A DNA stretch of 64,000 nt, taken from the NCBI GenBank assembly GCA_963800505.1, contig CAWDBL010000021.1, forward strand, positions 66,731 through 130,730, given 5' to 3'. Below the pieces are notes generated by a model, which saw only the letters and a program-made list of their open reading frames with translations, searched no databases and was not told where the DNA came from. How positions within the stretch are numbered: position 1 is the first letter of the stretch; each line of letters begins with the position of its first letter. A program made the translations under genes and the position numbers. The stretch comes from Fodinibacter sp963800505. GTDB taxonomy: Bacteria; Actinomycetota; Actinomycetes; Actinomycetales; Dermatophilaceae. Positions 17,379 to 25,360 of this stretch are shown piece after piece.

Positions 17379-18431
17379 TCAGTCCTCGGCGCGCTCGCGC
17401 AGGTGCATGGCGTCCAGGATCCGGTTGAGGTCCTCGACGGAGGCGAACTCGACCGTGAGCCGGCCCTTGCGCTGCCCGAGCGCGATCCGTACCCGGGTCT
17501 CGAGGCGGTCGGACAGGTCGGCGGCGAGGTCGTCGAGCTGCGGCCGGCGAGTGCCGGGCCGCGGGGCACGCCGGGCGGCCGGCGCCTCGTCGCCGCCCAG
17601 GGTGACGAGCTCCTCGACGGTACGCACCGACAGGCCCTCGGCCACGATCCGCTGGGCCATCCGCTCCATCGCCGCGGCGTCGGGCAGGCCGAGCAGGGCG
17701 CGGGCGTGGCCTGCGCTGAGCACCCCGGCGGCCACCCGCCGCTGCACGAGCGGCGGCAGCTTGAGCAGGCGCAGCGTGTTCGAGATCTGCGGGCGCGAGC
17801 GGTGGATGCGGCGGGCGAGCTCCTCCTGGGTGCAGCCGAAGTCGTCGAGCAGCTGCTGGTAGGCGGCGGCCTCCTCGAGCGCGTTGAGCTGGCTGCGGTG
17901 GAGGTTCTCCAGCAGCGCGTCGCGCAGGAGGTCGTCCTCCTCGGTCGCCTTGATGATGGCGGGGACGACGTCCTTGCCGGCGGCCCGCGACGCACGCCAG
18001 CGCCGCTCGCCCATGATCAGCTCGTAGCGCACCTCGCCGTCCTGCGTGCCCGGCGGCACCCGGCGCACGACGACCGGCTGCAGCACGCCGATCTCCTGGA
18101 TCGAGTGCACGAGCTCCTCGAGCTCGTCCTCGTCGAAGACGGTGCGTGGCTGGCGCGGGTTCGGCCGGATCTGGTCGAGCGGGATCTCGGCGAACTCCGC
18201 CCCGGGCACCGGCTGGAGACCGCTGTCCGAGTCGGTGACACCGGCATCCGCAGCAGGGCTCTGACCTGCGTCTTCACCAAAATCCGGCACCTCGGTGGGC
18301 GCTGGCGCGTCTGCCGTGGCCGGCCGGTCCTGGTCGCGGAAGAACACGTCGACCGGTCGGTCGGCCGTCGCCGTCCCGCTCGGGATGAGGGCGCCCAGGC
18401 CACGGCCCAGGGCACGACGCTTCTCGCTCAT
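17379..18431 (-). CDS. parB: Chromosome partitioning protein ParB
   Basis: CTP-dependent DNA clamp that loads at parS and spreads to build the segregation complex. The 350-residue protein has an N-terminal ParA-interaction tail (KRRALGRGLGALI), box I NPRQPR, box II GERRWRA in the CTP-binding domain (about residues 95-160), a helix-turn-helix (about 185-225), and a C-terminal dimerisation domain. The ATG at 18431 overlaps the parA stop by four bases. Five candidate parS sites lie upstream of or within parA and rsmG. Confidence 0.95.
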   Translation of the reverse strand: MSEKRRALGRGLGALIPSGTATADRPVDVFFRDQDRPATADAPAPTEVPDFGEDAGQSPAADAGVTDSDSGLQPVPGAEFAEIPLDQIRPNPRQPRTVFDEDELEELVHSIQEIGVLQPVVVRRVPPGTQDGEVRYELIMGERRWRASRAAGKDVVPAIIKATEEDDLLRDALLENLHRSQLNALEEAAAYQQLLDDFGCTQEELARRIHRSRPQISNTLRLLKLPPLVQRRVAAGVLSAGHARALLGLPDAAAMERMAQRIVAEGLSVRTVEELVTLGGDEAPAARRAPRPGTRRPQLDDLAADLSDRLETRVRIALGQRKGRLTVEFASVEDLNRILDAMHLRERAED

Positions 18432-19837
18432 GCGGACTCCTTCGAGGTCGGCGACGTGGCGGCGCCCCGCTCGGCGAGCTCGACGGCCGCCTCGAGGTAG
18501 GACAGCGCACCGCTGCTGTTGGGGTCGTAGGTCATCACGGTCTGGCCGTGGCTCGGAGCCTCCGAGATGCGCACCGAGCGCGGCACGCTGGCCCGCAGGG
18601 TCTGGTCGGGGAAGTGCTCACGCACCTCGTCGGCGACCTGGGCGGACAGCCGGGTGCGGCCGTCGTACATGGTCAGCAGGATCGTCGACACGTGCAGCGT
18701 GGGGTTGAGGTGGCTGCGGATGAGCTCGATGTTCTTCAGTAGTTGCGAGAGCCCCTCGAGTGCGTAGTACTCGCACTGGATGGGGATGAACACCTCGGTG
18801 GCGGCCACGAAGGCGTTCACGGTGAGCAGCCCCAGGCTGGGCGGGCAGTCGATGAGCACGTAGTCGAGGCGCTGCCCCACCGCCTCGCAGTGGTCGACGT
18901 AGGCCGAGACCGCGCGCTGCAGTCGGGTCTCGCGCGCCACCAGGGACACCAGCTCGATCTCGGCGCCGGCCAGGTCGATGGTCGCCGGAACGCAGAACAG
19001 GCCCGGCACGTCCGGGCACTCCTGCAGGATCCCAGCCACCGGCTGGCCCTCGACCAGCACGTCGTAGACGCTCGGCACCTCGGCGTGGTGCTCGATGCCC
19101 AGGGCCGTGCTGGCGTTGCCCTGGGGGTCGAGGTCGATGACGAGCACGGTGCTGCCGGCCTGGGCCAGCGCGGCCGCGATGTTCACCGTGGTCGTCGTCT
19201 TGCCGACGCCGCCCTTCTGGTTCGCCACCGTCATTACCCGGGTGTGCGCCGGCCGCGGCACGGTGCGCCCGCTGAGCGTGATCCGCTTGCGCGCATCGGC
19301 GGCGACGGCCGCAGCGAGCGGTGTCCCGCCGTCCGCGCCCGGCATGGCTGCGGCGATCTGCGCGCGCACCTCGGTGTCGTCGGGGGCGGGGACGTCCATC
19401 CGGTCCTCTCGGGTGCCAGCGGATGCCGGCGGCGACGACGTGCTCTGCCCCGAGGAGTCCGGGGGTTGGGCCGGCGCGACGGTCTCGGCCCCAGCGGTGT
19501 CCTCGCCCGTTGTGGCGGACGCGACCGGGGCGGTCGGCTCAGTCGACACCGTGGGCTTGGCGGAAGCGCCCGCGTCGACGCCCTCCACCGGCGTCCCCGG
19601 GTCGACGCGCTCAGTGGGTTCGGTCGGCTCGATGGTGTCAGTGGGTTCAGAAACCGCCACGTCCGGCGCCGACGCCGTGCTGGCGTCGCCAGTCGGCGGT
19701 GTGGGAGCAGATGTTTCACGTGAAACACGGTCTGGGGCCGGCCATCCCAAGGGAGTCGTCGGGACACCGGTCAGCCGCGGGAACCCGAGGCCGGGAGCGG
19801 CCGTGCGGGCAGTGGCGACGTCGATCGTTGAGGTCAC
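18428..19837 (-). CDS. parA: Chromosome partitioning ATPase ParA with long N-terminal tail
   Basis: Deviant Walker ATPase that drives origin segregation, 469 residues. The Walker A motif KGGVGKTTTT is near residue 207, followed by the Walker B segment VLIDCPPSLGLL. The first roughly 190 residues are a low-complexity Pro/Thr/Glu/Ala-rich tail not found in typical ParA proteins of about 270-300 residues. GTG 19837 has GAAGGTG upstream; an internal ATG at residue 146 (preceded by AGAGGACCGG) is an alternative start giving a more usual length. A perfect parS site is embedded in the tail coding region, read as VSRET. Confidence 0.92.
   Translation of the reverse strand: MTSTIDVATARTAAPGLGFPRLTGVPTTPLGWPAPDRVSRETSAPTPPTGDASTASAPDVAVSEPTDTIEPTEPTERVDPGTPVEGVDAGASAKPTVSTEPTAPVASATTGEDTAGAETVAPAQPPDSSGQSTSSPPASAGTREDRMDVPAPDDTEVRAQIAAAMPGADGGTPLAAAVAADARKRITLSGRTVPRPAHTRVMTVANQKGGVGKTTTTVNIAAALAQAGSTVLVIDLDPQGNASTALGIEHHAEVPSVYDVLVEGQPVAGILQECPDVPGLFCVPATIDLAGAEIELVSLVARETRLQRAVSAYVDHCEAVGQRLDYVLIDCPPSLGLLTVNAFVAATEVFIPIQCEYYALEGLSQLLKNIELIRSHLNPTLHVSTILLTMYDGRTRLSAQVADEVREHFPDQTLRASVPRSVRISEAPSHGQTVMTYDPNSSGALSYLEAAVELAERGAATSPTSKESA
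19712..19727. promoter_or_regulatory. parS site 1 (within parA)
   Basis: Exact match to the bacterial parS consensus TGTTTCACGTGAAACA, inside the 5' part of parA. It is the ParB nucleation and CTP-loading site. Confidence 0.95.
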
Positions 19838-20174
19838 GCGATCACCTTCATCGGGGGGTGGGGCGGAGCCAATCCAACCTCACGGGGCATCAACACGCCA
19901 AAGCGCCACAGCGCGCTGTGGACGACCAGTCGACGAGCGGCAGGTTGTGGACGATTTGGCCCCGTTCAGAGGACTTCATGAGCACGTCGATCGCTGATCC
20001 GCTGCCCACGAACCACCCGGCCACCTCGTCTCGACCCCCGTTCGAGCCCCGCCAGAACGGTCGGCGAGACGGGCAATGTTCTGCGCCCGCCCGGGTCTGG
20101 ATGAGGCCGCCTTGTGGCGAGGGCACCAAGAGACCTCTGGAGGGCCCATCGGCTCCGACAGAACCTCGTCGCGA

Positions 20175-20190
20175 TGTTTCACGTGAAACG
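20175..20190. promoter_or_regulatory. parS site 2
   Basis: TGTTTCACGTGAAACG, one mismatch from the consensus at the last base, in the parA-rsmG spacer. Confidence 0.85.
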
Positions 20191-20760
20191 GCGGGTGCAA
20201 CTCCCTCTGGGCACACATTGCCGAGGTCGCCAGCGGCGCGTCGCACGCTCCCCGGTCGCGTGTAGAGCAAGTCGAGCCTCCAGGACTAGTACCTGCTCGG
20301 GCGAAGCGACCGGAGTTCGACGGCGAATCCATCAGGATTGGGCGTGCACGGCAACGCCTTTACCCCTGACCCGTGATGAGCAGGGTGGACGCCCGTGAGG
20401 AGCGGTTCGCGCGCTCCCAGGCAACAGCGGCCGACCAGCTGAAGCCGGGAAGCCCCTGTGGACCCCGCCGCCTGACGCGTCGCACGGCTCCCCGGCCGCT
20501 TGGGAGCTCGACCGGTGGTGACTGACCTGCACCGGGCGCGGCATCGCGGACTCAGGGGCGGTCTCGAGGGCTGCAGACCTAAGGGTGATGCCCAGCCTGC
20601 CGAACCAGCCCTGGTCTCGAGCTGGCGACCTGGCGGTGGTTTCGCCGATGGGCACCATGTCTTGGCAGTCACCGCCGTCGCTCTCGAGTGCGACCGCACG
20701 CACCGTGACGCACCCCCCACCCGAGCTCCCTTTCTCAGCCCTGCAAGGGGTGCGCTGATG

Positions 20761-20786
20761 CGCGATGTTTCACGTGAAACATCGCG
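20761..20786. promoter_or_regulatory. parS site 3 in a 26-bp perfect palindrome
   Basis: The exact consensus TGTTTCACGTGAAACA (20766-20781) is extended by CGCGA/TCGCG on both sides so the whole 26 bp is a perfect palindrome. Confidence 0.95.
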
Positions 20787-20884
20787 GCACCGGAGATCGA
20801 TTGCCAAAGGGGCAGGCTGATCAACGACAGCGGCGTTGGCCCGACGGCCCGGCAGATGGAGGCGAGGGCTGTTGGGTTCGAAGA

Positions 20885-20900
20885 CGTTTCACGTGAAACA
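20885..20900. promoter_or_regulatory. parS site 4
   Basis: CGTTTCACGTGAAACA, one mismatch at the first base, 119 bp from site 3. Confidence 0.85.
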
Positions 20901-21039
20901 TCCCCATGCAGCGCGTGTCCGTGCCGCCCGACAGCCCGCCGACGTGAACGAGCCGGCGAAAGCGCGGCGTAAGCACGCCCGAGGGAACCGCCGCGGCACC
21001 AACCCACGCGCGGGCCCACGGGCTCACGGGCTCAGGCCC

Positions 21040-21230
21040 GATTGCTTGGTGCAACCCGGGCGCCGAGCTCGTGGGCTCGCACGAGCCCGCTTCGCGGCAA
21101 CCCGGGCTCGTGGGCTGGTACGACCCCGCCTCGCGGCAACCCGGGCTCGTGGGCTCGTGGGCTCGTGGGCTCGTGGGCTCGTGGGCTCGTGGGCTCCTAC
21201 GAGCCTGCTTCCCGGCCTCTCACACGGTGG
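21040..21230. repeat. Minisatellite of GTGGGCTC units
   Basis: About six uninterrupted 8-bp units GTGGGCTC (around 21148-21200) lie inside longer imperfect repeats of roughly 40 bp that alternate ctcgtgggct and acgagcccgcttcgcgg. The arms are mutually complementary, so strong secondary structure is possible. It lies just beyond the 3' end of rsmG. Confidence 0.75.
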
Positions 21231-21308
21231 GCTGGCGGGCCGCTTCGAGCCTGCTTCGCGTCAGCCCCGAGTGAATCTGCTGCTTCAGTGCGACGGCGTC
21301 GCCGCGGC

Positions 21309-22127
21309 CTATACGGCGCTGGCCTGATGCCGCGCGCCCTGGCTCTTCGGGGGCTGGCTCGGTGTGGTGGTGCGGAGCTTGCCGGCCTTCTTGGCCTCGC
21401 CCAGCTTCCTGGCCTTGCCGGCCTTGCCGCTGCCCTTGGCCGCCTTGCTGCTTCGTCCGCCGCGTCGCCGGGGCTCGAAGCGCAGGTCGACGGTGAGCAC
21501 CGGCTCGTCGAGCACCTCAGCCCCGTGTTCACGCACCACTGCCTCGACCAGACCCATCCTCACGAGGGCGGGCCGGTCGTCCGCCAGCTCCTGCGCCGCC
21601 GAGCGCCCCTTCATCGCCACCAGCGTGCCGGCCGGCTCCAGCAGCGGCACGCACCAGCGCGCCAGCTTGTCGAGGCGGGCCACTGCCCGCGCCGTGACGT
21701 AGGGCGCCGACACCGTGCCCGCGAGCTCCTCGGCGCGCCCGCGGTGCACGGTCACGGAGTCCAGACCGAGCTCGGCCACCACGCCCGCAAGCCACTGGGT
21801 GCGGCGCAGCATCGGCTCGACGAGGTGCACCTCGAGGTCGGGGCGGACGATCGCCAAAGCCACACCGGGCAACCCGGCGCCCGAGCCGACGTCGACCACC
21901 CGGGCTCCCGGCCCGAAGGCGTCGGCCACGACCGCGCAGTTCAGCACATGCCGCTCCCACAGGCGCGGCACCTCACGCGGGCCGATCAACCCGTGGCTCA
22001 CCCCGGTGTCGGCCAGGATCTCGGCAAAGCGAACGGCCAGCGGCAAGCGCTCGCCAAACACCGCAGCCGCACCCGAGGGTGCGGCTGGCAGTGCGACGGC
22101 GGCCTCGTTCGGCCCGTCAGGTTTCAC
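21309..22127 (-). CDS. rsmG: 16S rRNA (guanine527-N7)-methyltransferase
   Basis: SAM-dependent methyltransferase of 16S rRNA G527, 272 residues. SAM motif VVDVGSGAGLPGVALA (about residues 75-90) and the LWERHVLNCAVVADAF segment are typical. It ends in a Lys/Ala-rich basic tail of about 45 residues that most homologues lack, perhaps adding RNA affinity. The GTG at 22127 is the best start; it lies inside a parS site and 14 bp after the jag stop. An upstream in-frame ATG would overlap jag by 40 bases. Confidence 0.92.
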   Translation of the reverse strand: MKPDGPNEAAVALPAAPSGAAAVFGERLPLAVRFAEILADTGVSHGLIGPREVPRLWERHVLNCAVVADAFGPGARVVDVGSGAGLPGVALAIVRPDLEVHLVEPMLRRTQWLAGVVAELGLDSVTVHRGRAEELAGTVSAPYVTARAVARLDKLARWCVPLLEPAGTLVAMKGRSAAQELADDRPALVRMGLVEAVVREHGAEVLDEPVLTVDLRFEPRRRGGRSSKAAKGSGKAGKARKLGEAKKAGKLRTTTPSQPPKSQGARHQASAV

Positions 22128-22135
22128 GTGAAACG
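22120..22135. promoter_or_regulatory. parS site 5 overlapping the rsmG start
   Basis: GGTTTCACGTGAAACG, core TTTCACGTGAAA intact with a mismatch at each end. The GTG start codon of rsmG on the minus strand is part of the core. Confidence 0.75.
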
Positions 22136-22140
22136 TCGCT

Positions 22141-22809
22141 TCACGCAGGGAGGATGACGACGAACCGGCGCGGCTCGGCACCCTCGGACTCCGAGACCAG
22201 GCCAGCAGCCAGCACCTCGTCGTGCACGACCTTGCGCTCGAAGGCCGTCATCGGCGTGAGCGGCTTGCGCTCACCGGTGCTGCGCACCTCGTCGATGGCC
22301 TCCTTGGCCACCGCGACCAGGGCGGCGCGCCGCTCGGCCCGGTGCCCCGCGACATCGAGCATCAGGCGGCTGCGCTCGCCCGTGGCGGACTGCACGGCGA
22401 GCCGGGTGAGCTCCTGCAGCGCGTCGAGCACCTGGCCGTTCGGTCCGACGAGGCGCCGCGGCACCCGCCCGTCCTCGGAGTCGACCACTGACACGGCGGC
22501 CCGGTCACCATCGATGTCGACGTCGATGTCACCGTCGAGGTCGCAGATGTCGAGCAGTGTCTCGAGGAAGTCGGCCGCCACTTCTCCCTCGCGCTCGAGG
22601 TTGGCCCGCCGGTTGCTCTGCGGGTGGGCCGCGGACGCGACCTCCGCCTCGGCCGTGTCGTCGGCAGCGTCGTCGTCCACCGGCTCCGAGTCGCTGACCT
22701 GCACGTTCGTGGGCTCGGTGCCCTCGTCGGCCGAGTCGGTCTCAGGCGTGGATGCCGTGTCCACGGTGGGTTCGGTGTCCGGTTGGTCCTGCGTGAGGTT
22801 CTCGCTCAT
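22141..22809 (-). CDS. khpB: Jag/KhpB RNA-binding protein (KH-R3H)
   Basis: RNA-binding protein of 222 residues. The N-terminal 60 residues are acidic and disordered; a KH-type segment (about 75-145, with RRLVGPNGQVLDALQELTR) and an R3H domain (about 150-215, with ERRAALVAVAKEAIDEV and PLTPMTAFERKVVHD) follow. Its place between yidC and rsmG is that of Rv3920c. In firmicutes KhpB works with KhpA on RNA regulation of cell division; the role in actinobacteria is less clear. Confidence 0.92.
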   Translation of the reverse strand: MSENLTQDQPDTEPTVDTASTPETDSADEGTEPTNVQVSDSEPVDDDAADDTAEAEVASAAHPQSNRRANLEREGEVAADFLETLLDICDLDGDIDVDIDGDRAAVSVVDSEDGRVPRRLVGPNGQVLDALQELTRLAVQSATGERSRLMLDVAGHRAERRAALVAVAKEAIDEVRSTGERKPLTPMTAFERKVVHDEVLAAGLVSESEGAEPRRFVVILPA

Positions 22810-22833
22810 GGGGTTCTCCTACGATCAGGGGGA

Positions 22834-24066
22834 TCAGGTCGTGGGGGGCTTGGTGCCCGAGCCGGCCCTCTTGGCGGGCTTCTTACGGGGCGACGCAGGC
22901 CCGGCCGGCTTCTGGCCGTTCGGCGTGCGTGGCGGGGGCCCGTTCTGCGTCTGGCCGTTCGCGGTGCTCGCGGGCGACGTGTCCTGGATGCCCGACGTGG
23001 CGCCGGTCTGTCCGGCCTGCCCGGGCGGGGTGTCCTGGATGCCCGACGTGGCGCCGGTCTGTCCGGCCTGCCCGGCCGGCTTGGCGCCTCCGGACTTCTT
23101 CTTGCGCTTCTTGCTGGCCGGCTGCTGGCGCTGGCCCGACTGCCTGACCAGCTCGGCGGCCTCAGCGGCCTCGGCGTCGGCCTTGACCTTGGCGGCGTCG
23201 ACCCCCGGGATCGGCTTGCCCTTGCGCTCGAGCCGGGCATGGAGGGCCTTCTCGGCCGCGGAGCCCGGTGCCGGCAGCTTGCGGATGACGTAGAACTGCT
23301 GGCACATCGACCACAGGTTGGTGGTGAACCAGTAGATGAGCACGCCGATGGGGAAGTTCACGCCGGACACCGCGAAGACGAGCGGCAACACGTAGAGCAG
23401 CACCTTCTGCTGCTTGGCGAACGGGTTGTCCAGCGCCGACGCCGGCATGTTCTTGGTCATCAGCTGGCGCTGGGTGGTGAACGTGGTCGCCGACATCAGC
23501 ACGATGAGGACGCTCGTCACGATCTTGACGTTCAAGGAGTCGGACCCGAGGAAGGTCGCGGACAGCTGGGCGCCGAAGAGGGTCGCCTGCTCGAACTGCG
23601 CCGCAATCGGTTGGGTGATCGGGCCGATGTGCGCGTCGGGCGCGAAGTTCCTGGCAAGCTCGTCCATGCCGTTCAGCACCCGGAACAGGCCGAAGAAGAA
23701 CGGCGACTGCACCAGGATCGGCAGGCACGAGCTGAAGGGGTTGGTCCCCTCCTTCTTGTACAGCTCCATCGTCTCCTGGGTCATCGCCTGGCGTGACTCG
23801 GGGTCGGACTTGCCCTTGTACTTCTTCTGGATCTTCTGCAGCTCGGGCTGGATCTGCTGCATCTTCCGCGACGCCATGATCTGCTTGTAGAACAGCGGGA
23901 TCATCGCGGCACGCATGACGATCACGAGGCCGACGATCGACAGGGCCCAGGTCCAGCCCGAGGCCGGGTTCATCCCGATGAAGGTGAGGGCCTGGTGGAA
24001 CCCGTACATGATCCACGCCACGAGCCACTCGATTGGCCCGATGATCGTGTTGAAGAGGTCGCCCAT
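22834..24066 (-). CDS. yidC: Membrane protein insertase YidC
   Basis: Inserts and folds membrane proteins alone or with SecYEG. The 410-residue protein has five hydrophobic helices in the Gram-positive/actinobacterial layout, the cytoplasmic hairpin rich in charged residues (MQQIQPELQKIQKKYKGK), and a basic cytoplasmic tail from about residue 270. The tail contains a tandem duplication of a 17-residue unit (GQAGQTGATSGIQDT plus two residues; DNA copies 22980-23030 and 23031-23081) and a Lys-rich end that may contact ribosomes. The gene is in the conserved rpmH-rnpA-yidD-yidC-jag order. Confidence 0.95.
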   Translation of the reverse strand: MGDLFNTIIGPIEWLVAWIMYGFHQALTFIGMNPASGWTWALSIVGLVIVMRAAMIPLFYKQIMASRKMQQIQPELQKIQKKYKGKSDPESRQAMTQETMELYKKEGTNPFSSCLPILVQSPFFFGLFRVLNGMDELARNFAPDAHIGPITQPIAAQFEQATLFGAQLSATFLGSDSLNVKIVTSVLIVLMSATTFTTQRQLMTKNMPASALDNPFAKQQKVLLYVLPLVFAVSGVNFPIGVLIYWFTTNLWSMCQQFYVIRKLPAPGSAAEKALHARLERKGKPIPGVDAAKVKADAEAAEAAELVRQSGQRQQPASKKRKKKSGGAKPAGQAGQTGATSGIQDTPPGQAGQTGATSGIQDTSPASTANGQTQNGPPPRTPNGQKPAGPASPRKKPAKRAGSGTKPPTT

Positions 24067-24125
24067 GTCGTCCTTACGGCTGTGCCGGCCGGAGCCGGCG
24101 GGGTGAGGTCACGGTCGTGACGTGG

Positions 24126-24464
24126 TCAGGGGGTCTGGTGCGGGGTGTGGCCCGCAGGATGCCGGTGCCCAGCGTCGTCGCCGACGCCGCGCGGTCCGGT
24201 GGTGCCGGGGATCGGCCGGCCGCTGTCGGGGTCGCGCAGCGGCACGTGGTCGACCCCACCCGGGGTCCAGGGGTGGCAGCGGCCGAGCCGGCGGGCGGCC
24301 ATCCACGATCCGCGCAGCACGCCGTAGCGCTCCAGCGCTGTGACGGCGTAGGCCGAGCACGACGGGTAGTAGCGGCAGGTGGGTGGCCGCATCGGCGAGA
24401 TGACTCGCTGGTAGACCCGGATCAGCCAGATCAGGGGGGTCGCCAGCACTCGACCGATGCTCAC
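24126..24464 (-). CDS. yidD: Membrane protein insertion efficiency factor YidD
   Basis: Small membrane-associated protein assisting YidC, 112 residues. It carries the family signature PPTCRYYPSCSAYAV and GSWMAARRLGRCHPW with the conserved cysteines. The GTG at 24464 follows GGGAGGT and overlaps the rnpA stop by four bases. The tail after GGVDHVPL is variable and His/Gly/Pro-rich. A longer open frame upstream overlaps rnpA and is not coding. Confidence 0.92.
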   Translation of the reverse strand: MSIGRVLATPLIWLIRVYQRVISPMRPPTCRYYPSCSAYAVTALERYGVLRGSWMAARRLGRCHPWTPGGVDHVPLRDPDSGRPIPGTTGPRGVGDDAGHRHPAGHTPHQTP

Positions 24465-24826
24465 GCGGCACCTCCCAGTCGACGGATCACCCTGTGCAAC
24501 AACGGATCCAGGGCCCCCGCGAGTTCCCCGTAGGTAGCAGCCGCCGCTGGCGGGTTGGCCCGCACCACCAGGTCGAGACCGTTCGGGATGCCGGGGAGCC
24601 GGTCGGCGACCAGCGCCCGGAGCCGGCGCTTGGTGCGGTTGCGCACCACCGCGCCGCCGACCGCCTTGGACACGACGAAACCGACCCGCGGCGGGAGACC
24701 CGCACGCGTGTCGGTCGAGGTGGCGTGGACCACGAGCAGCCTGGAGCCGGCTCGGCAACCCCCGGAGGAGCGCACCGCCGACGTGAAGTCCGCCCGCTCA
24801 CGCAGTCGGTTCGGCGCCGGCAGCAC
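24461..24826 (-). CDS. rnpA: Ribonuclease P protein component
   Basis: Protein subunit of RNase P, which matures tRNA 5' ends, 121 residues. The family motif KAVGGAVVRNRTKRRLRAL (about residues 54-72) is intact. It starts 8 bp after the rpmH stop and its stop overlaps the yidD start, so rpmH-rnpA-yidD-yidC is a tightly coupled operon. Confidence 0.95.
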   Translation of the reverse strand: MLPAPNRLRERADFTSAVRSSGGCRAGSRLLVVHATSTDTRAGLPPRVGFVVSKAVGGAVVRNRTKRRLRALVADRLPGIPNGLDLVVRANPPAAAATYGELAGALDPLLHRVIRRLGGAA

Positions 24827-24834
24827 CGCCGACC

Positions 24835-24972
24835 TCAGGCGGAGAGCTCGGAGCGGCCCTTACGGCGACGAGCGGCGAGGATGCTGCGGCCCGCACGGGT
24901 GCGCATCCGCAGACGGAAGCCGTGGGTCTTGGCCCGGCGGCGGTTGTTCGGCTGGAAGGTCCGCTTGCTCAC
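24835..24972 (-). CDS. rpmH: 50S ribosomal protein L34
   Basis: The 45-residue basic protein reads MSKRTFQPNNRRRAKTHGF at its start and contains the L34 hallmark RMRTRAGR followed by ARRRKGR. The GTG start at 24972 has an AGACGAGAG ribosome-binding region. It heads the rpmH-rnpA-yidD-yidC-jag operon and is divergent from dnaA. Confidence 0.97.
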   Translation of the reverse strand: MSKRTFQPNNRRRAKTHGFRLRMRTRAGRSILAARRRKGRSELSA

Positions 24973-25360
24973 GATGTTCTCTCGTCTGCTTCGGTGGGCC
25001 CGAGGGCCCGGGTGGTCGGGAGGCCGATGGGTGTCGGCTGCGATCGGAAACCCGTGACCTTCGCGGGGAAGCAGCGCCCTCGCGGGCGCGGGTCACGGGC
25101 ATGCGAAAACAGCCGAACCACAGGCCCGTTAACGGTACGCGAGAGCGACCACGGGGGTCAAACCAACGGATCTGGTCGCCCCGGTTCGGCAAAACGCCCT
25201 AGGATCGCACGGAGCACGGCCCGCCACCCGGCGCGACACGCCCGGGCGACCACGCGGCATACCCACAGCTTGTGGACAACCATGTGGACAGGGTGTACGC
25301 GGCCGCGTGGACCGGCCACCGATATTCGGCCCGGTGGGCATCGAGGAGGACGGGGACGTA
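24973..25360. promoter_or_regulatory. rpmH-dnaA divergent intergenic region with DnaA boxes
   Basis: This 388-bp spacer has no gene. TGTGGACAA at 25272-25280 (reverse of TTGTCCACA) and TGTGGACAG at 25284-25292 are close matches to the actinobacterial DnaA box and lie about 70-90 bp upstream of the dnaA start, consistent with autoregulation. A TAGGAT at 25200-25205 could be a dnaA -10 hexamer, although no good -35 accompanies it. Confidence 0.65.

Larger units (their letters stand above)
19838..21308. other. Noncoding centromere region between parA and rsmG
   Basis: About 1.47 kb with no gene I can support. Open frames here lack ribosome-binding sites and recognisable domains. The stretch holds three of the five parS sites and a GC-rich minisatellite (21040-21230). 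It is therefore best regarded as a centromere-like, ParB-occupied spacer. Degenerate gene remnants cannot be excluded. Confidence 0.6.

Noticed and set aside
19890..20820. Several 95-175 residue open frames in the parS region
   Set aside because: No ribosome-binding sites, no recognisable domains, and they read through parS palindromes in both directions.
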